Source of the DNA: Mycosphaerelloides madeirae | Lineage: Eukaryota > Ascomycota > Dothideomycetes > Mycosphaerellales > Mycosphaerellaceae | Direction: 5' to 3' | Length of the DNA: 64,000 nucleotides | Assembly: GCA_002785995.1 (NCBI GenBank) | Contig: NHNV01000026.1 | Coordinates: forward strand, 186,001-250,000 | Part shown: positions 44,570 to 57,031 of the stretch, piece by piece | How the letters are laid out: each line of letters starts with the position of its first letter | How positions within the stretch are numbered: position 1 is the first letter of the stretch | Notes under the pieces: generated by a model | Database searches by the model: none | What the model saw: only the letters and a program-made list of their open reading frames with translations | What the model was told of the DNA's origin: nothing | Made by a program: the position numbers and the translations under genes

Positions 44570-45397
44570 GGCAACGATTGATGTGGATATAGACGAGTGT
44601 AGGTGTAGTTGGGCAAGGGTGACTGCCAGCAGTCAGGGTGTTATACCAGGAGAGTACTGCGCGATCCAACATATGGAGGTGTCGGTGATTGTCGGAGGGT
44701 GAGGTGTCGAAAGCTCGAGTGAGGTGAGGTCGAGGCTTAGGGGCAAAACCAGAGGTGCGGTCGAAGAGAGGACATTCGAGGACACTAGTGCCATTGGCGA
44801 ATCGGCTGATCCCGCAGATAGCGGCACTCAATGTGAATGCTTTCCCGCTACGCTTCTTGCAACATCGCACAGGCAGCATTTCAAGATCACCGATGCAGAG
44901 ATGGGCATGTCGTCGGGATCAACATGGTGATCTGCCCAAGCAAGACTAGGATATCAGTATGCCACTGCCGCAAGAGCGGTGCGCGGACAGCTGGGCAAGA
45001 GTCATCAGCCGACGATCGAGAACAGCATACATGAGCTGCCGTGAGGTCTATATATACCACATACCTGTATAATCGCTTGATCGACATGTCAGGCTATGCG
45101 GTCGACAAAGGCGTCACCAAACCGACGAGTTTCTCCAGCGACTGCCATTTTATTCTGGAAGCTGCCTGCCTTGCGCATCCTCCTGCACCTTCTTCCAAAG
45201 CACCCGTTCCTGCCCGATTTCCACTCGAATCCCACCTGTATTCATCCCGTGCAGCACACGTTGATCAATCCGATACTAGTTTGCGGTTTTTGCTTGCATG
45301 TGGAAGTCGAATACTAGCGGCCTGAGGCAGGAAACTTGGCGTCGAATTTCCCATCCGATGCAACCAATGGCAGGCATTCTATATCGATATGACATTC
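44570..45397. other. Intergenic, nothing recognised
   Basis: About 0.8 kb; several short frames on + overlap each other and lack family features. Confidence 0.35.
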
Positions 45398-46341
45398 TCA
45401 CCACGGCAGTTCGAGAGGTGTGGGCAAATCTTTCTTCGGTCCCAGTACGTGTTCCGCCGTTCCAATGTCGCTATCACACAAGTCAGTTGCGTTCGAAATA
45501 GCATTATGTGGACACCATCTCAGCTCACCCAGGTCCTCTCGGAGCCCAGAATTGGCCGGTCTTGCTCATTTCAAACGTCTCAATCCAGTCTATGAGCGAT
45601 TTGGCACTTTCCTCCGGAGTCACGGCGCCACCAGCATCCCAGAACCTGTAATGACGGACACCGTCAGCTTTTCATTAGCACCGTCTTGGATATTGCACGC
45701 ACTTGTCGAATCCAACGCTTTTAGTCATCTCGCTTCGCATGAATGCCTAAGTCGAAAGCTCAGTAAGTGTCTCGCAGGGAAAGGGATTACTTGTCATTAC
45801 ATACCGGATGCGCCATTCCGACTGCGACTCCAGCATCTTTCAGGTCAAAGGACAGTAATTTGCCCACCATGTTCGACGCTGCCTTGGACCCGTGGTGGCC
45901 AAAATTTCCCCCTCCCTCGGTGGCATGGCGAAGGGTGACGGACCCCGCCTCCGAACTTACTATGATCACCTTGCTGCCCTTCTTCAGCAGGCCCGCCTTG
46001 TGCAGTGCGTGCACAATGAAGACCGGCCCAATAGCGGAGGTCGCGTACATTAGCACCTCCGCGTCCCAGTCCGGCTCGTCAAAGCTCTCCTTGCCAAAGA
46101 AGCCCGCAGAGATGATCACCACATCTTGCGGGCCGTGGCTTTTGAGATCGTCTGCGATGGTCCGACCAGCCGTTTGTTTTGATACGTCGACCCCAGTCAC
46201 CCAGTGGATTGCCTGAGGAAAGCCTGTGGGACGATCTGACCTCGCTGTTCCGGTGACCGAGTTTTCCCCCCGCGATGCGTACTGCTTGACCAACTCTGAC
46301 CCCAGACCGCGGGTCGCTCCGACAACGAGAACGCTGGGCAT
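45398..46341 (-). CDS. Short-chain dehydrogenase/reductase (SDR)
   Basis: Exons 46341-45805, 45746-45703, 45645-45529 and 45470-45398 give 256 residues, typical for classical SDRs. The N-terminal GATRGLG is the cofactor motif, and VVIISAGFFG matches the NAG-type strand. The active site is less canonical: SSEAGSVTLRHATEGGGNFGHHGSKAA keeps the Ser and Lys, but the expected Tyr of YxxxK is His (HHGSK). The second half (HPAFMRSEMT, AVTPEESAKSLIDWI) is restored only by splicing. It is a cytosolic NAD(P)-dependent oxidoreductase of unknown substrate. If the Tyr is truly absent, activity may be altered. Confidence 0.85.
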
Positions 46342-47091
46342 GGCTCTGATGGCTCTTGATCGACAATGTCACTGCGCGGAGGGTGAATTTAAATGCCCAA
46401 TCGTGAGGATGGGACAGAAATGGCAAAGGGGAAGGGACACGGAAATCGATGCGATGGATGTTGGCGGCACAGCCAGCGTAGTTTCCTTGAGGTGAGGTGA
46501 GGTGAGGCGGGAGTTCTCGCCGGATTTGCCCGTATCCTTTCAGCCTCCTTGCTCCTTGCCTCGCTTGGGACGACAATAAGAATACCTTTTTGATAGGCCA
46601 ACACATTGGGTCAGACCGCCAGCCACGCGAGACAGAGGCGTTTAGGTTGGGAGCCGCAGTGACAATGCAAGCCCTGTCGCGTGCAATGCCAGCAGGAACA
46701 CAGCCGCGCAAGGAAGGCATCTGCTATTAGAGTCTAGACGACCTAGACGACCTACCTCCCCCGGCCGCGCTCCATTCCCACGCCGCCACGGCCAACGAGT
46801 GTCTAGCACGCCAGCCATCCACAAGAGGCGACCCTGTTGCTGTGCCGTTGGCTTCTGCTACGGCGACGCCCTCTCTTGTATTCACTCACGGTTGACACTC
46901 CAATTCGTCCGAGGAAGGATTCGACGCGCACCATCCCGATGATCACGTCAAGACCCCGTATCCTCACCTGACCGCCTCCGAATCCGACGCAGCATGCTAC
47001 AAGAGGCCCTCTAGGACCTGCAGGCTGGGTGCGACAAGATGGGGAAGGCGTCGACCCTCACTCATAACAACACGGCTTGCTGGACCATATC
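46342..47091. other. Divergent intergenic region with GAGGT repeats
   Basis: Shared promoter space of the SDR and FluG-like genes. A short run of GAGGT units (TTGAGGTGAGGTGAGGTGAG, 46489-46508) is present; nothing else recognised. Confidence 0.4.
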
Positions 47092-50000
47092 ATGGAGGAG
47101 CTCAGGAGAGTCGTCAGGACTCTGCCCGTAATCGACAACCGTAAGGGCGGAGGGAAGAAGGCATGCAGGTTCTTAGACACTCGCTGACCTTCTGCGCTTC
47201 ACAGACGCCCATAATTTGCTACGGCCTCCGCAGCTGAGGTCTGGAGACCTACTGAGCGCCACATCCGAAGCTGAAGGAGAAGCTCTCCAGGATGGCGCTA
47301 AGGCATTCCCACACCTTCGTGCGGCACGCCAGCTACGCCAGCTGTACGGTCTGCCTGAGGATGCAGATTGGGATGCAACCTTAAAGAAGAGGAGGGAGCT
47401 CTTAAATACCGACCCGCATGCCTTGATCCAACGATGCCTGGCAGGAACACACACCATCCTCATTGACGACGGTCTGGAAGGCTCTTTCGAAAGGTACAAT
47501 TGGCATGATCAGTTCACAACATCGCCATGCAAGCGCATTGTGCGGATAGAGGCTGTCGCTGCAGACATTCTGTCCTCGTTGCATCAACAGGGGAAACTTC
47601 CAGCGGGGATTGCAATCTCAGACGAAGAAGCATGTTCTCGTGCTTGGGTGACGTTCGTTACAGCGTTCGAGAAGACTCTGGCAGCAGCTTCGATGGATAG
47701 AGATGTTGTTGGCTTCAAGAGTGTCGTATGCTACCGCACTGGCTTGGACGTTACAGTGGGACGAGACGTCGATGTCACCGATGCCGGCCTTGCGAGCTTT
47801 CGATATCATTTCCTCCCACACTGCACACAGTCCAAATTCCGAGTCCAGAGCAAAGGCATGAACGACGCCTTGGTCATCATTGCGTGCAAGCTTATCGACG
47901 CGAACTTCCGGACCCAGGGTGTTGCCAAGCCTTTACAGTTCCATACAGGCCTGGGCGATAATGACATTTCGCTTCTCACTTCCAATCCGGCACATCTCCA
48001 ACCTCTCATCAAGGCTTTCCCCAACGTACCAATGGTATTGCTGCACTCGGCTTGGCCATATACACGAGAAGCGAGTTATTTAGCGACCACGTACAAGCAC
48101 GTATATCTCGATCTCGGAGAGGTCTTCCCGATGGTCAGCCGAGACGGACAAGAGCAAATAATTCGACAAGCTCTGGAGATCACCCCAACAACAAAATTAC
48201 TTTGGTCGACGGACGGACACCACCATCCGGAGACATATTGGCTTGCAAACCTGCAGATGCGAGAGGTCCTGGAGACTGTTTTCTGCAAATTTGTCGAAAT
48301 GGACGACTTGACCTCGGTGCAGGCCATCGACGCTGTAAAGGACATTCTCTTTCAGAACTCTAATACTTTGTACAATCTTGGTCTGGATATGCCGGTAGTA
48401 CACTCAGCACCTGGCCCAGCAGGAAAAGTGAGTCCCAGTAACCTTGCTTCCCGTCGCATGTTGTTCTTGATTTCTGAGCGGTATGCACTGAAGCTCTTTG
48501 ACAACTGACCGCATGCCGACGCAGATTTTATCGATCAATGTCTGACATCAACTACAGAGCTCATCAGATGACTTCCCAATCCCACAAGCCACGCTCTTTT
48601 CGCCACGAGAGCCCGCACTTCAGCAACCACAAGCCGTTCTTGGCGTACACGCAATGCAAGGCGCCCAAGCGTATCGACTAGAGACACTGGAACGAGCTGT
48701 AGCGAAGCTGGAAAATCTTGCTTCACGACCTCGCGAGCGGGTCCCGATACCCGCTCGTCGTGGGGTGCAATTCGTATTCGTACAGTGGCTGGACTACATG
48801 GCGCAACTAAGATCAAGGTGGCTTCCAATTTCTGAGTTCGAGCGATTGATGCGAACCGGCTCAGGACGAATATCAATATCGAAAGGTAATCTCGGGACAA
48901 CACAAAACGACCACATGTCCTCAATATGCAACCCAGTCGGCTCGATCTACGTCGAGCCAGACTTAAGAAGCTTCCGACATATCCAGGACACCGGTCCAGT
49001 CAAGAATGCGGCCTCTGTCATGGCCACCTTCACCGACGATGACGGATCAGGATTGGCAACGTGTCCCAGGTACACTCTCCAGCGCACGGTCGAAGCCGTG
49101 GAACATGAATACGGCATAAACTTCCTCGTCGGATTCGAAATTGAGGTCACCTTCTGTCGGCGGAATGAGAGGGAGTCCGACGATCCGTTCTCACCTCTCG
49201 ACACCACACATGCCTGGGGAACCTTTACCGATGAGCAATACATGCACTCCGTCTCGTTGATGACCTCAATAGCGACCAGTCTACGGGACATTGGCATCAA
49301 AGTGGAGCAATTACATTCAGAAGCCGGCGCTGGACAGTACGAGTTTGTACTTCCACCTCAGCCTCCTCTCCAGGCCGTGGACACGTTGATCCAAGCCCGA
49401 CAATGCATCCAGCAAATAGCTGCCTTGAAAGGCCTTCGAGCGACTTGTCATCCTATGCCATTCCCTGGCATTGGCACTGCATCTCACGCGCATATCTCGC
49501 TCAACAGCGCACGGCTTTCGGCGATGGAGAGGGAGAAGTCAGAACAATCATTCATGGCCTCCGTACTGGAACACCTCCCTGCGATTTGTGCCATCACTAT
49601 GCCGCAAGCTGTCAGCTACAATAGAGTGGTGGATGATAGCTGGACAGGCGGTACGTGGGTGGCTTGGTAAGCAATAAAGTTACTTGACGTCAAAGACCTC
49701 TACTGATATTCGAGCAGGGGTACCGACAATCGAGAGGTCCCACTCCGTAAAGTTAGCGGCGGCCGCTGGGAGATACGATGCCTCGACGGCACAGCCAACA
49801 TGTACCTCGCACTCGCCGCAGTCCTCGGCGCGGGTCTCGGCGGCCTACAACAGAACATGCAGCTACAAATGCAAGACTGCAGGCAGAATCCCACCAAACT
49901 GTCCGATGAGGAGAAGCAAGCCTTGGCTATCACGAGACGCATGCCGAGATCACTGGACGAAGCGCTGAGCGCGATCGAGAACGATTCTGCCTTTGCTGAG

Positions 50001-50114
50001 ATGGCCAACGCAGAGCTGATTCATGATTGGATACAAGTGAAGAAAGCAGAGCAAGAAATGCTGGGCGAAATGACGGAAAGCAAGAGAAGGCTATGGTTGA
50101 TGGAACGATACTGA
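47092..50114 (+). CDS. FluG-like amidohydrolase / glutamine synthetase fusion
   Basis: Exons 47092-47140, 47205-48427, 48558-49666 and 49718-50114 give 925 residues. Residues 1-424 form an amidohydrolase-2 domain: the metal motif DNHAHN is created by the first splice, with FHTGLGDND, VLLHSAWPY, YLDLGEVFP and LLWSTDGHHHPE following. Residues ~430-925 form a glutamine synthetase fold: VQWLDYMAQLRSRWLP, ASHAHISLNS, then TDNREVPLRK and DGTANMYLALAAVLGAGL across the last splice. This two-domain layout is that of FluG, which in Aspergillus is needed for the signal that starts conidiation. A developmental role here is by analogy; enzymatic use in nitrogen metabolism is an alternative. Confidence 0.88.
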
Positions 50115-50286
50115 AGGGAATGGAACGGATCGATACCCATATGCGGAGGATCGGTAATGTTCTTGGTAATTCCTTAAATTGAGACGGCTTTATCATGAGC
50201 TTGGAGAATTGAAAATATATCCACGGCATTTGTGTCATGCGTCTTTTCATCGACTTCTGACTGTCGCCGGCGACATCTGACAATAC

Positions 50287-51098
50287 TCAGTTGGTTTGCG
50301 ATCTCGGTCCCACCTCCTCGCACCTCGATACTTTGTGGTCCGGATTGATGTCCAGATCTCCGATTAAATTAACCCATTCCGACGTCTCAGGAATATTGGC
50401 CCTGATCGTCACTGAAGAAGTCAGCATTTGGCTGGGCTTTCAATAACAAGTGGAATATCCTTACCATATCGCCGTCCATCCCCCGGCCTTTCCACTGCAT
50501 GCACAACCCCATCTTTCTCCGTGATCTGCTGGCCATCAAGACTCCATATCTCGAGCCTCATCGTCTTCCCCGTCTGCGGCGCACTCGGAAACACCACCGT
50601 TCGTCGAGGCACACTCTCCTCCTTTACCTCGATCGACTGCCTCGCCCCTGCCTCATCAAGCGCCCACTTCGCCTGCTCCTTCAACTTCTCTCGTACCTTC
50701 CTCACCTCCTTCCCCACCTCCCCCGCCCTCGGAACCCGCACCTCGCCGTCCCGAAACACCATCCCATTGAAATGCACCTGCAGCACGCGCACGTACTTCC
50801 CGGACTCCCTGTCTTCTGTGATCACGTCGCGCAATGTCGCGACGCCTTTGGTGCTTTCGCGTTGCTCGATTTGGATTCTGGGGTCGTGTTGCCGGCGGAC
50901 TTGGTACTCCCATTCTTCCTGCATGGGGGCTGTGACTTTGGCGGCGGGAATGGGGATTGCGCCAGTGTAGGGGAGTTGCGGGCCAAAGGAGACGGTGTAG
51001 ATGAAGTGAGTTGGGGTGCGGCCGATTATGGAGCTAAGCCAGCAGGTGTGGGTGCGTGTTTGGATGTGGATGTGGTCGGCATACTTTATTGGTGCCAT
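50287..51098 (-). CDS. Hypothetical protein
   Basis: Exons 51098-50465 and 50411-50287 give 252 residues; family not recognised. Unspliced, the frame ends at 50421 with a non-conserved tail. Splicing at GTAAGG/TTCAG gives a convincing continuation (RRYVTIRANIPETSEWVNLI). The protein is hydrophilic with alternating basic and acidic segments, and has a helical stretch (EVGKEVRKVREKLKEQAKWA) and beta-like segments (GKYVRVLQVHFNGMVFRDGE). No signal peptide or membrane helix. It is convergent with the FluG-like gene. Confidence 0.6.
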
Positions 51099-51467
51099 GC
51101 TGGTTGGAAATTATGGTGGAGCATGGAAGAGGTGGAGATGTGGAGACAAGACATGGGTTTGGATCTTGAATGTGCTGAATGAGCATGGAGCTCGTGCTTT
51201 GGAGTTCATTCACTTCCAGAGACTTTCGGCCGGGACGAGCCGGGCACGTGCTGGAGCCTAGCGGAACGGTTAGACTCAGACTTCTACACGTTGGACGACC
51301 ACAAAGAAAGGGCTCACAAATTTGGAAGAAAACATGCGCATTGATGAAAATTGTGTTATTGATTGTCCCAGCAAGACTCAAGGAGAAGCGAGGATAATGG
51401 AAGGAAGAGTGGGAACCTCATTTCTCAAAAAAAGTAACGAGACTCACCTGACTTACCACGACTCAAC
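51099..51467. other. Intergenic, nothing recognised
   Basis: Short tandem spacer between two - strand genes. Confidence 0.3.
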
Positions 51468-52049
51468 TTACTCATCGTCTCCAGCCTCTTCATCTACATC
51501 CGTGCCTCGAAGCTGTCGACCCAACTTAGCAAATCGAGCTCTGATCCCATCGCGTGCGCTGCCCGCAACTTCAGGCGCCGCAGCCACATCAATCCTCTCT
51601 TGTATCCCAGGCTCAAATGAAAGCGGAGGCGCCATACGACCAGGACTAGCCTGCACATCCCCCACGATATACTGATCCAACTCCAAGTCCTTCCAATCGA
51701 CACTATCCCAATCAACATCCATCCCTTCAACCTTCGGTCTTCGCCGTTCCAACTCCACCAGAACCAGCTCTCTTCTTAATTCAGTCTGTTTCTCCTCCTG
51801 CACTCTCGTATGCCTTCTCAGCTGATTTCCCTTCATTTCTCTCTGTCCTACAAACCATGCTTCGAGCACGGAGGGGTCGTCGGAGAAAGCGGAAACGGGC
51901 TGACAGGTTTGCGAGTTGTTGGAATAGTGGACGAGATAGAGACGGGCGTCGTCTACTTGTTCTCGTTCGGCGAGGATACGGTGCGGAGAAGCGGTTTCAA
52001 AGGAGTCCTGGCAATCTGTGAGCAGGAGCTCCCATGGGATAGAGGACAT
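51468..52049 (-). CDS. Hypothetical protein
   Basis: A single exon of 193 residues, family unknown. It is strongly charged, with a helical basic/acidic middle (RRHTRVQEEKQTELRREL) and an acidic C-terminus (GTDVDEEAGDDE). A WDSVDWKDLELDQY segment is notable for its paired Trp. No signal peptide or membrane segment. The start is the first Met of the frame. Confidence 0.5.
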   Translation of the reverse strand: MSSIPWELLLTDCQDSFETASPHRILAEREQVDDARLYLVHYSNNSQTCQPVSAFSDDPSVLEAWFVGQREMKGNQLRRHTRVQEEKQTELRRELVLVELERRRPKVEGMDVDWDSVDWKDLELDQYIVGDVQASPGRMAPPLSFEPGIQERIDVAAAPEVAGSARDGIRARFAKLGRQLRGTDVDEEAGDDE

Positions 52050-52544
52050 GGTTCATTCCTTACCTGGAGGATTACTGTCTTTACTGGAAGAAATTGGTGT
52101 TGGTGGGAAAATATTGGTGAATGGCTGATACAATGGACTGAAAGCGCCTAGCAATCAGTCCAATGCTCGAAAGTTGAAGGGAATGCTTCTGAACGGAAGC
52201 ATTCACTAGCAGATGATGTCAAATAATCCCCAAGTCGCCTTTGGATAACAATGTCCATGTCTTGAGACAAAGAAGCGATTTTATAATCCTTTCTCCATCA
52301 AGCAATGACCGCAGATTCCGATCAGATCAGTCTAGCCTGCACGGTATCAAAATCCGTTATAGGAAGGAAGACAAAGAAAAGAAAACTTCACCAAGGAAAT
52401 TCGAGCATGTCCGTTGTCTCAATGAAATCACTCAACAACTGCATGTTTCCCTTTTCCTTTCCGTCTCTTCGACCCAGGTTCCCTCGTGCTAACTTTTCTC
52501 CAGAGCTTTCGAATCGACCCTACGCACGAGCCTCAATATACATT
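52050..52544. other. Intergenic, nothing recognised
   Basis: Between two - strand genes. No feature seen. Confidence 0.3.
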
Positions 52545-54717
52545 TCACTCGCCATCGACTGTCTCTTCATGTGCATTGCTCGTACCGCTTCTGGTAAAAG
52601 TGCGAGTCGTTGTCCTTGTACTCCCTCCAGCACTGTGTCCATGCGCGGAAGAATGAGACTGCAAGTAGGTAGACCTGCTCTCTTCCCAGCGCTCCATTTC
52701 GCGGCATTTTTCTTCGTATCTGTGTGAGGTCCGTCTTAGCTTATGTATCTTGTGGGCTGGGGAAAAGGGAGGTACGTACTTAGCGAGGGCTTCATCCCTC
52801 TCACGGTCGGCAGTCGCACGGGCAGTAATAGCACTTTCTTTCTGCTCTCGTGCTTCGCGAAGCATGGTGCGGAGGGATTCAATTTCGAATTCGAGCTCAC
52901 CGCTGTTGTCGTCAAAGGAGGTGACGGTTTCGGTGACTTCTTCGTACCTGATTCACATAAGTTAGCATACCGCCGATCTGTGGATCTCAATTGGGAGGTT
53001 TCTTACTTGCGCTTGTACTCGTGCAGCTCCTTGCGAGCGCGATCGCGGGCGTCAGTGATGTTTGTGATCTCAACCTGGAGCAATACAAGTTGCTCCTTGA
53101 GCTGAGTGATCTCTCCATGTAAATGTCCATGCTTGTCCCTTTCCCCGGCACGATCCTGCTCGATGAGTCGGATACGCTCAGACACCGACGAGTGCTCTGA
53201 GCGGGCCTCGGTCAAAGAAGTCTCGGTGTGACGGAGAGAAGTTTCCAGGTCAGCAACACGGCGGTGGCTGTCGTGGAGCTTCCTGCGCTCGTCCTCAAGA
53301 TCGTCCTTGAATGAATCACGCTCCACAACGATCAATCGATGTTCTTCTTGCTTCTTCTCAAGGCTGGAGCGGATCTCGGAGATCTCAAGCTCGAATTCCC
53401 GAATGCGGTCCAGATGAACGGTCGTCTCACGCTTACTCTTCTCGAACTTAAGCGAGATATCAGAGTAGCGGCCCTCAATATCTTCAGCAGCCGTCGACTT
53501 GGTCTTGAGCTCATGGCGGAGGTGTTCAATGGTAATCGAGTGCTCGTCCCGCTCCGACTCGATGATACGAGAGCTCTCCTTGATTCTTGTGACTTCACGT
53601 TGGAGTCTCTCGTATCTCTCAGTCAGCTCAGACAGCTCTCTCGCGGAATCCTCGGCTCTGTGATTGGCCTTCCTGAGCTCGGCCTCAAGACGATCCTTCT
53701 CGTAGAGATACTCCTCTTTCTCCCTCTCCAGGGCTCTGACACGATCAAGGAGAATGGTGACTTCCTTCTGAGAGGCTTCGAGCCTGAAGGTGATCTCGCT
53801 AAACTTACTCTTGAGATCAGTGTGCTCTCGGGTCAGTAGCCTGAGCTCATTGCGGTATTTCTCGGCATCCTCACCTGGACACAGACCTTGTCAGTGTGCG
53901 TCTAAGAAAGAATTAGGATGTCGTGATACTCACGAGCATGGTCCCGCTCGCCCTCGCAAGACCTGAGTCTAGCAAAAGCCGACTCCAGCTCAGTCTTGAC
54001 CTTGTCGTAATCCACCTGCGAGCGGGAAGATGAGATTCTGATTTCTTGCACCTCGCCACGAACACGATCAATCTCTTGATCGCGGTCAGCGACCCTCTTC
54101 TTTTGCTCCGCAATACCAGCAAGAGCAGCAGCAAGCTCGGCAAGAAGCTTCTCAACCTCCTTCTTCCTCTCAGCAATCTCGCGGCCGTGATTACTATGCT
54201 GGGTCTCTTTGAATTCCAGTGTCTCAGTGACCTCGTCAATTCGAGAGAGGAGCTCTTCCTTCTCGCGAGACCAAGCTTCGCGGTCTGCCATGAGCTTCGA
54301 CCAGTACTCTTTGAGCGACGAGGCTTCTCTGGAGGCACTGGACATGAAGTCCATGAGAGCTAAGAACTTGCCCTCGGCCTGAGAGGAGATATCGAGGGAC
54401 ATCTTCTCTCGGTGAGCTGCGATGAAGGAGCCGGTGCTAGATTCAGATTAGTCACAGGTCCTCAATACTGTACAGGCTCGGGCGAGCTGGACATACCTGC
54501 GGCGAGAAGAGCTGCGAACATGCTTGCTCGACCTGGTCATCGATCGCATTCCATTCATTCGCGAAGAAGAGAAGTCGGCATCTCTGGAGTCGAAGTCATC
54601 GCCAGCATCCGAGAAGACGCTTCGATCGATGTCAGCTGCGTTGAGCTTCATCATTGCGAGCTTCTCAGGAGTCATCTCCGGAATGTCGAGCAGAGTGGAA
54701 TCCACAGAAGTAGACAT
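52545..54717 (-). CDS. Long coiled-coil protein
   Basis: Exons 54717-54497, 54436-53934, 53874-53007, 52947-52780 and 52719-52545 give 644 residues. After a short N-terminal segment rich in Ser and Arg (about residues 50-75), residues ~95-595 are almost continuous heptad-type coiled coil (for example ELSELTERYERLQREVTRIK). The tail is rich in Ser, Thr and His. Proteins of this build serve as tethers, filaments or cytoskeletal scaffolds, but no domain here identifies one. All four introns (50-60 nt) join in phase. The middle part resembles SMC/myosin-tail sequences only by composition. Confidence 0.75.
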
Positions 54718-55913
54718 CTTGAAAATCCTCAAAGATACACAAAAGTTCGAAAAATTCGGCGTCTTTGAGACCAGAAAAGAGCTCCAGGAGCTCCCACCTT
54801 CGATAATGTACCCACACCAGTGGCGATGTGAGAAGCCCACACACATACGTACCTCTTGCCTAAGGTTGCAGCTCAACCGAAGTGCATCGTGCAATACGAT
54901 CCAATGCCGCGGTGGCCGCAAGTGAGCCTTTCCAATCGTAGACAATGGCAGACGAGATCGAGCATTCTGGATGGCTGGGCGACATCCACCATGCGTTCAT
55001 GCACGGGTTACACGGCGTTGATTTCCCAGAAGGTAAAATGCCTAAGGACGTAGGTTGGTGGAGGTTTGATGCAGCTGTGCGAGCTTGGATCGATAATTTT
55101 GTCAGACAATCTTTCAGCCAGTCGGCATCACCGGATGTGTTGGCAGCAGAGAACATTGCAGTCTCTGATGTGGCCTGAGCGAGCGGATATACGTTCCAGA
55201 CGACTTGTCTGCTTAACGAAGCACGATCATCAATCATTCCAGACACTCACATTCCTCTGGTTCCCAATGCCATCGAAGTCTACCACTCCAACAAGGCCCA
55301 AATAACTCGATTCCTGGATCGATGACAGCTCAAGGTGGAGTCCCAAAACCGATGGCATGCACAAGACAGTAGCTCTTGTGGCTATAGGCGCATAAACTTT
55401 CCACAAGGTGTGTTTGCTCGAAGAGGCGAAGGATCGTCAGCTGCGTGCATCGTGGCTTGACCTCACACGAGTACATTCCCCTCACTGCGCTATGAACGCA
55501 GCGTGGCAGCATCGTGGAGTCTACACTTTTGGTATCGTGGCGTGGGGGAAGAGCTGCAGGATGGATGGACTGTCGTTTTGTTGGCGAGGCCGAGGAGCTG
55601 GGCTTGTGCGAGCTGAGGTAGGCTTCGCTTGGTGCGTGCTGTGGTGATGCCAATCTGTCAAATGTCAGATCGAAAGGGTGGTGTGAGCGAAGTTTTGGTA
55701 TCTAAATGCAGAAAAGTACGATGTCGGTGTTTTGGGAGGAGGTGCAGAGGTGAAGAGATGGAAAGGACTGATGATGATGGCGGAAGGATTCGATGCGTTC
55801 TTAGCATATGGTAGAACAATTATCCGGCCGATGCTCAAGATGGCTGCCAAGAAATATCAATCCATCCTTCCCTCCACCGCCGTTTCTCTTCCAAGCCCAA
55901 ACCCCTGTAAGTC
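54718..55913. other. Intergenic with one possible small gene
   Basis: 1.2 kb between two - strand genes. A + strand frame at 54945-55178 (77 codons) has a good start context and a protein-like composition (EHSGWLGDIHHAFMHGLHGV, then VGWWRFDAAVRAWIDNFV) and might encode a small protein. I cannot support it further. The opposite strand also has open frames. Nothing else seen. Confidence 0.3.
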
Positions 55914-57031
55914 CTACCCCTTCCTCCCCCACCAGGCACCTCCATAACCCCCAGCACTATACGACGAATAGCTCAACGGCCCACCATACGAAGTCTGAGG
56001 GCAACTCGGCGGAAGACCATACGAAGGCGTACTGGAAGTCAAGAAGCCCGAAGAGGCTGTAACCGGGGAGCCCAAAGAACTGCTCGTCCCCGTCCAGTAA
56101 GATGTGATCGTGGTGACGTAGATGGTGGTGTAGCCGGGAGTGGCGGAGGTGCCGAGAGATGTCGGATAAAGCGGCGATGTCGAGTTCGACGCAGTGATGG
56201 GCGATTCGAGCGATGAGAGAGATTGAGCTGTCAAGTTTGAGGAGGTAACTGGCGAGCCAATCGAGGACGAGCTCGGCGTCTCAGTGATCGTAACGTAAGT
56301 AGTCAGCTCGATGACTGTCGTCGAAGTCGAAGTCGAATGGAGCGGAGAAGCGGTTCCATAACCCGTCGAAGTGATAGCACCAGCGACTGAAGTGCTTTTC
56401 GAGCTTGGAGAACTGGTTCCATAACCTGTCGGAAAAACCGCACCCGCAATCGAAGTACTACTACTCGAGCTGCTCGAAACAGTGACAGTAACAACCGTAG
56501 TCACCCGAACAACCGTCGTCGAAGTTAAAGTCGAAGTCGAAGTCGAATTGCCGTAGCTGGAAGGTGTAGTCGCCCCAGCAATGGAAGAGCTCGTGGAAGA
56601 AGAAGTCAAAGTAACAGTACTAGTAACATACACCGTCATCGTCGAGTTCGGGTAGATGGGCGAGATCGTCCCATAGCTCGGCAAGCTGGCCGTCCCATAC
56701 GAAGTTGAGAAAGAAGGCGTGATCGCTCCCGCAAGAGAACTGCTCGAAGAAGTCGAATTGTACGGGGGAGGCGGCGAGTAGGTCGACAGAGATAGGCATG
56801 TTGTTGATGTGGTTGAAACATCGTAGCCTGGTGATGGGAGACCGATCGATGGAGGTGGAGGGCCGTAACCATGTCCTCCCTGCTTCTTCACGAGGCCAAC
56901 GCCTTCACTCCGTCAGTTGACAAATCGCCAGATAGATAAAGAGCCTACTCACCCGCCACGGGATTCCCACTGGCAACCACCACCAGCAACGCTCCGAAGA
57001 GAAGAGCCCCAAACGTCATTGTCCTCGTCAT
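55914..57031 (-). CDS. Secreted Ser/Thr-rich repeat protein
   Basis: Exons 57031-56953 and 56902-55914 give 355 residues. The first exon encodes a signal peptide (TFGALLFGALLVVVASG) and the intron joins it to VGLVKKQGGHGYGPPP. The rest is a low-complexity Ser/Thr array with loose repeats of the type SIAGA-x-YGT-SP-STSTS and threonine/valine beta segments (TVVRVTTVVTVTVSS). It is probably heavily O-glycosylated and wall-associated. There is no C-terminal GPI hydrophobic tail; it ends YGGAWWGRKG. No enzymatic domain is seen. Confidence 0.68.

Noticed and set aside
48428..48557. FluG-like gene as two separate genes (amidohydrolase and GS)
   Set aside because: A 130-nt intron joins the frames in phase and the fusion is a known architecture.
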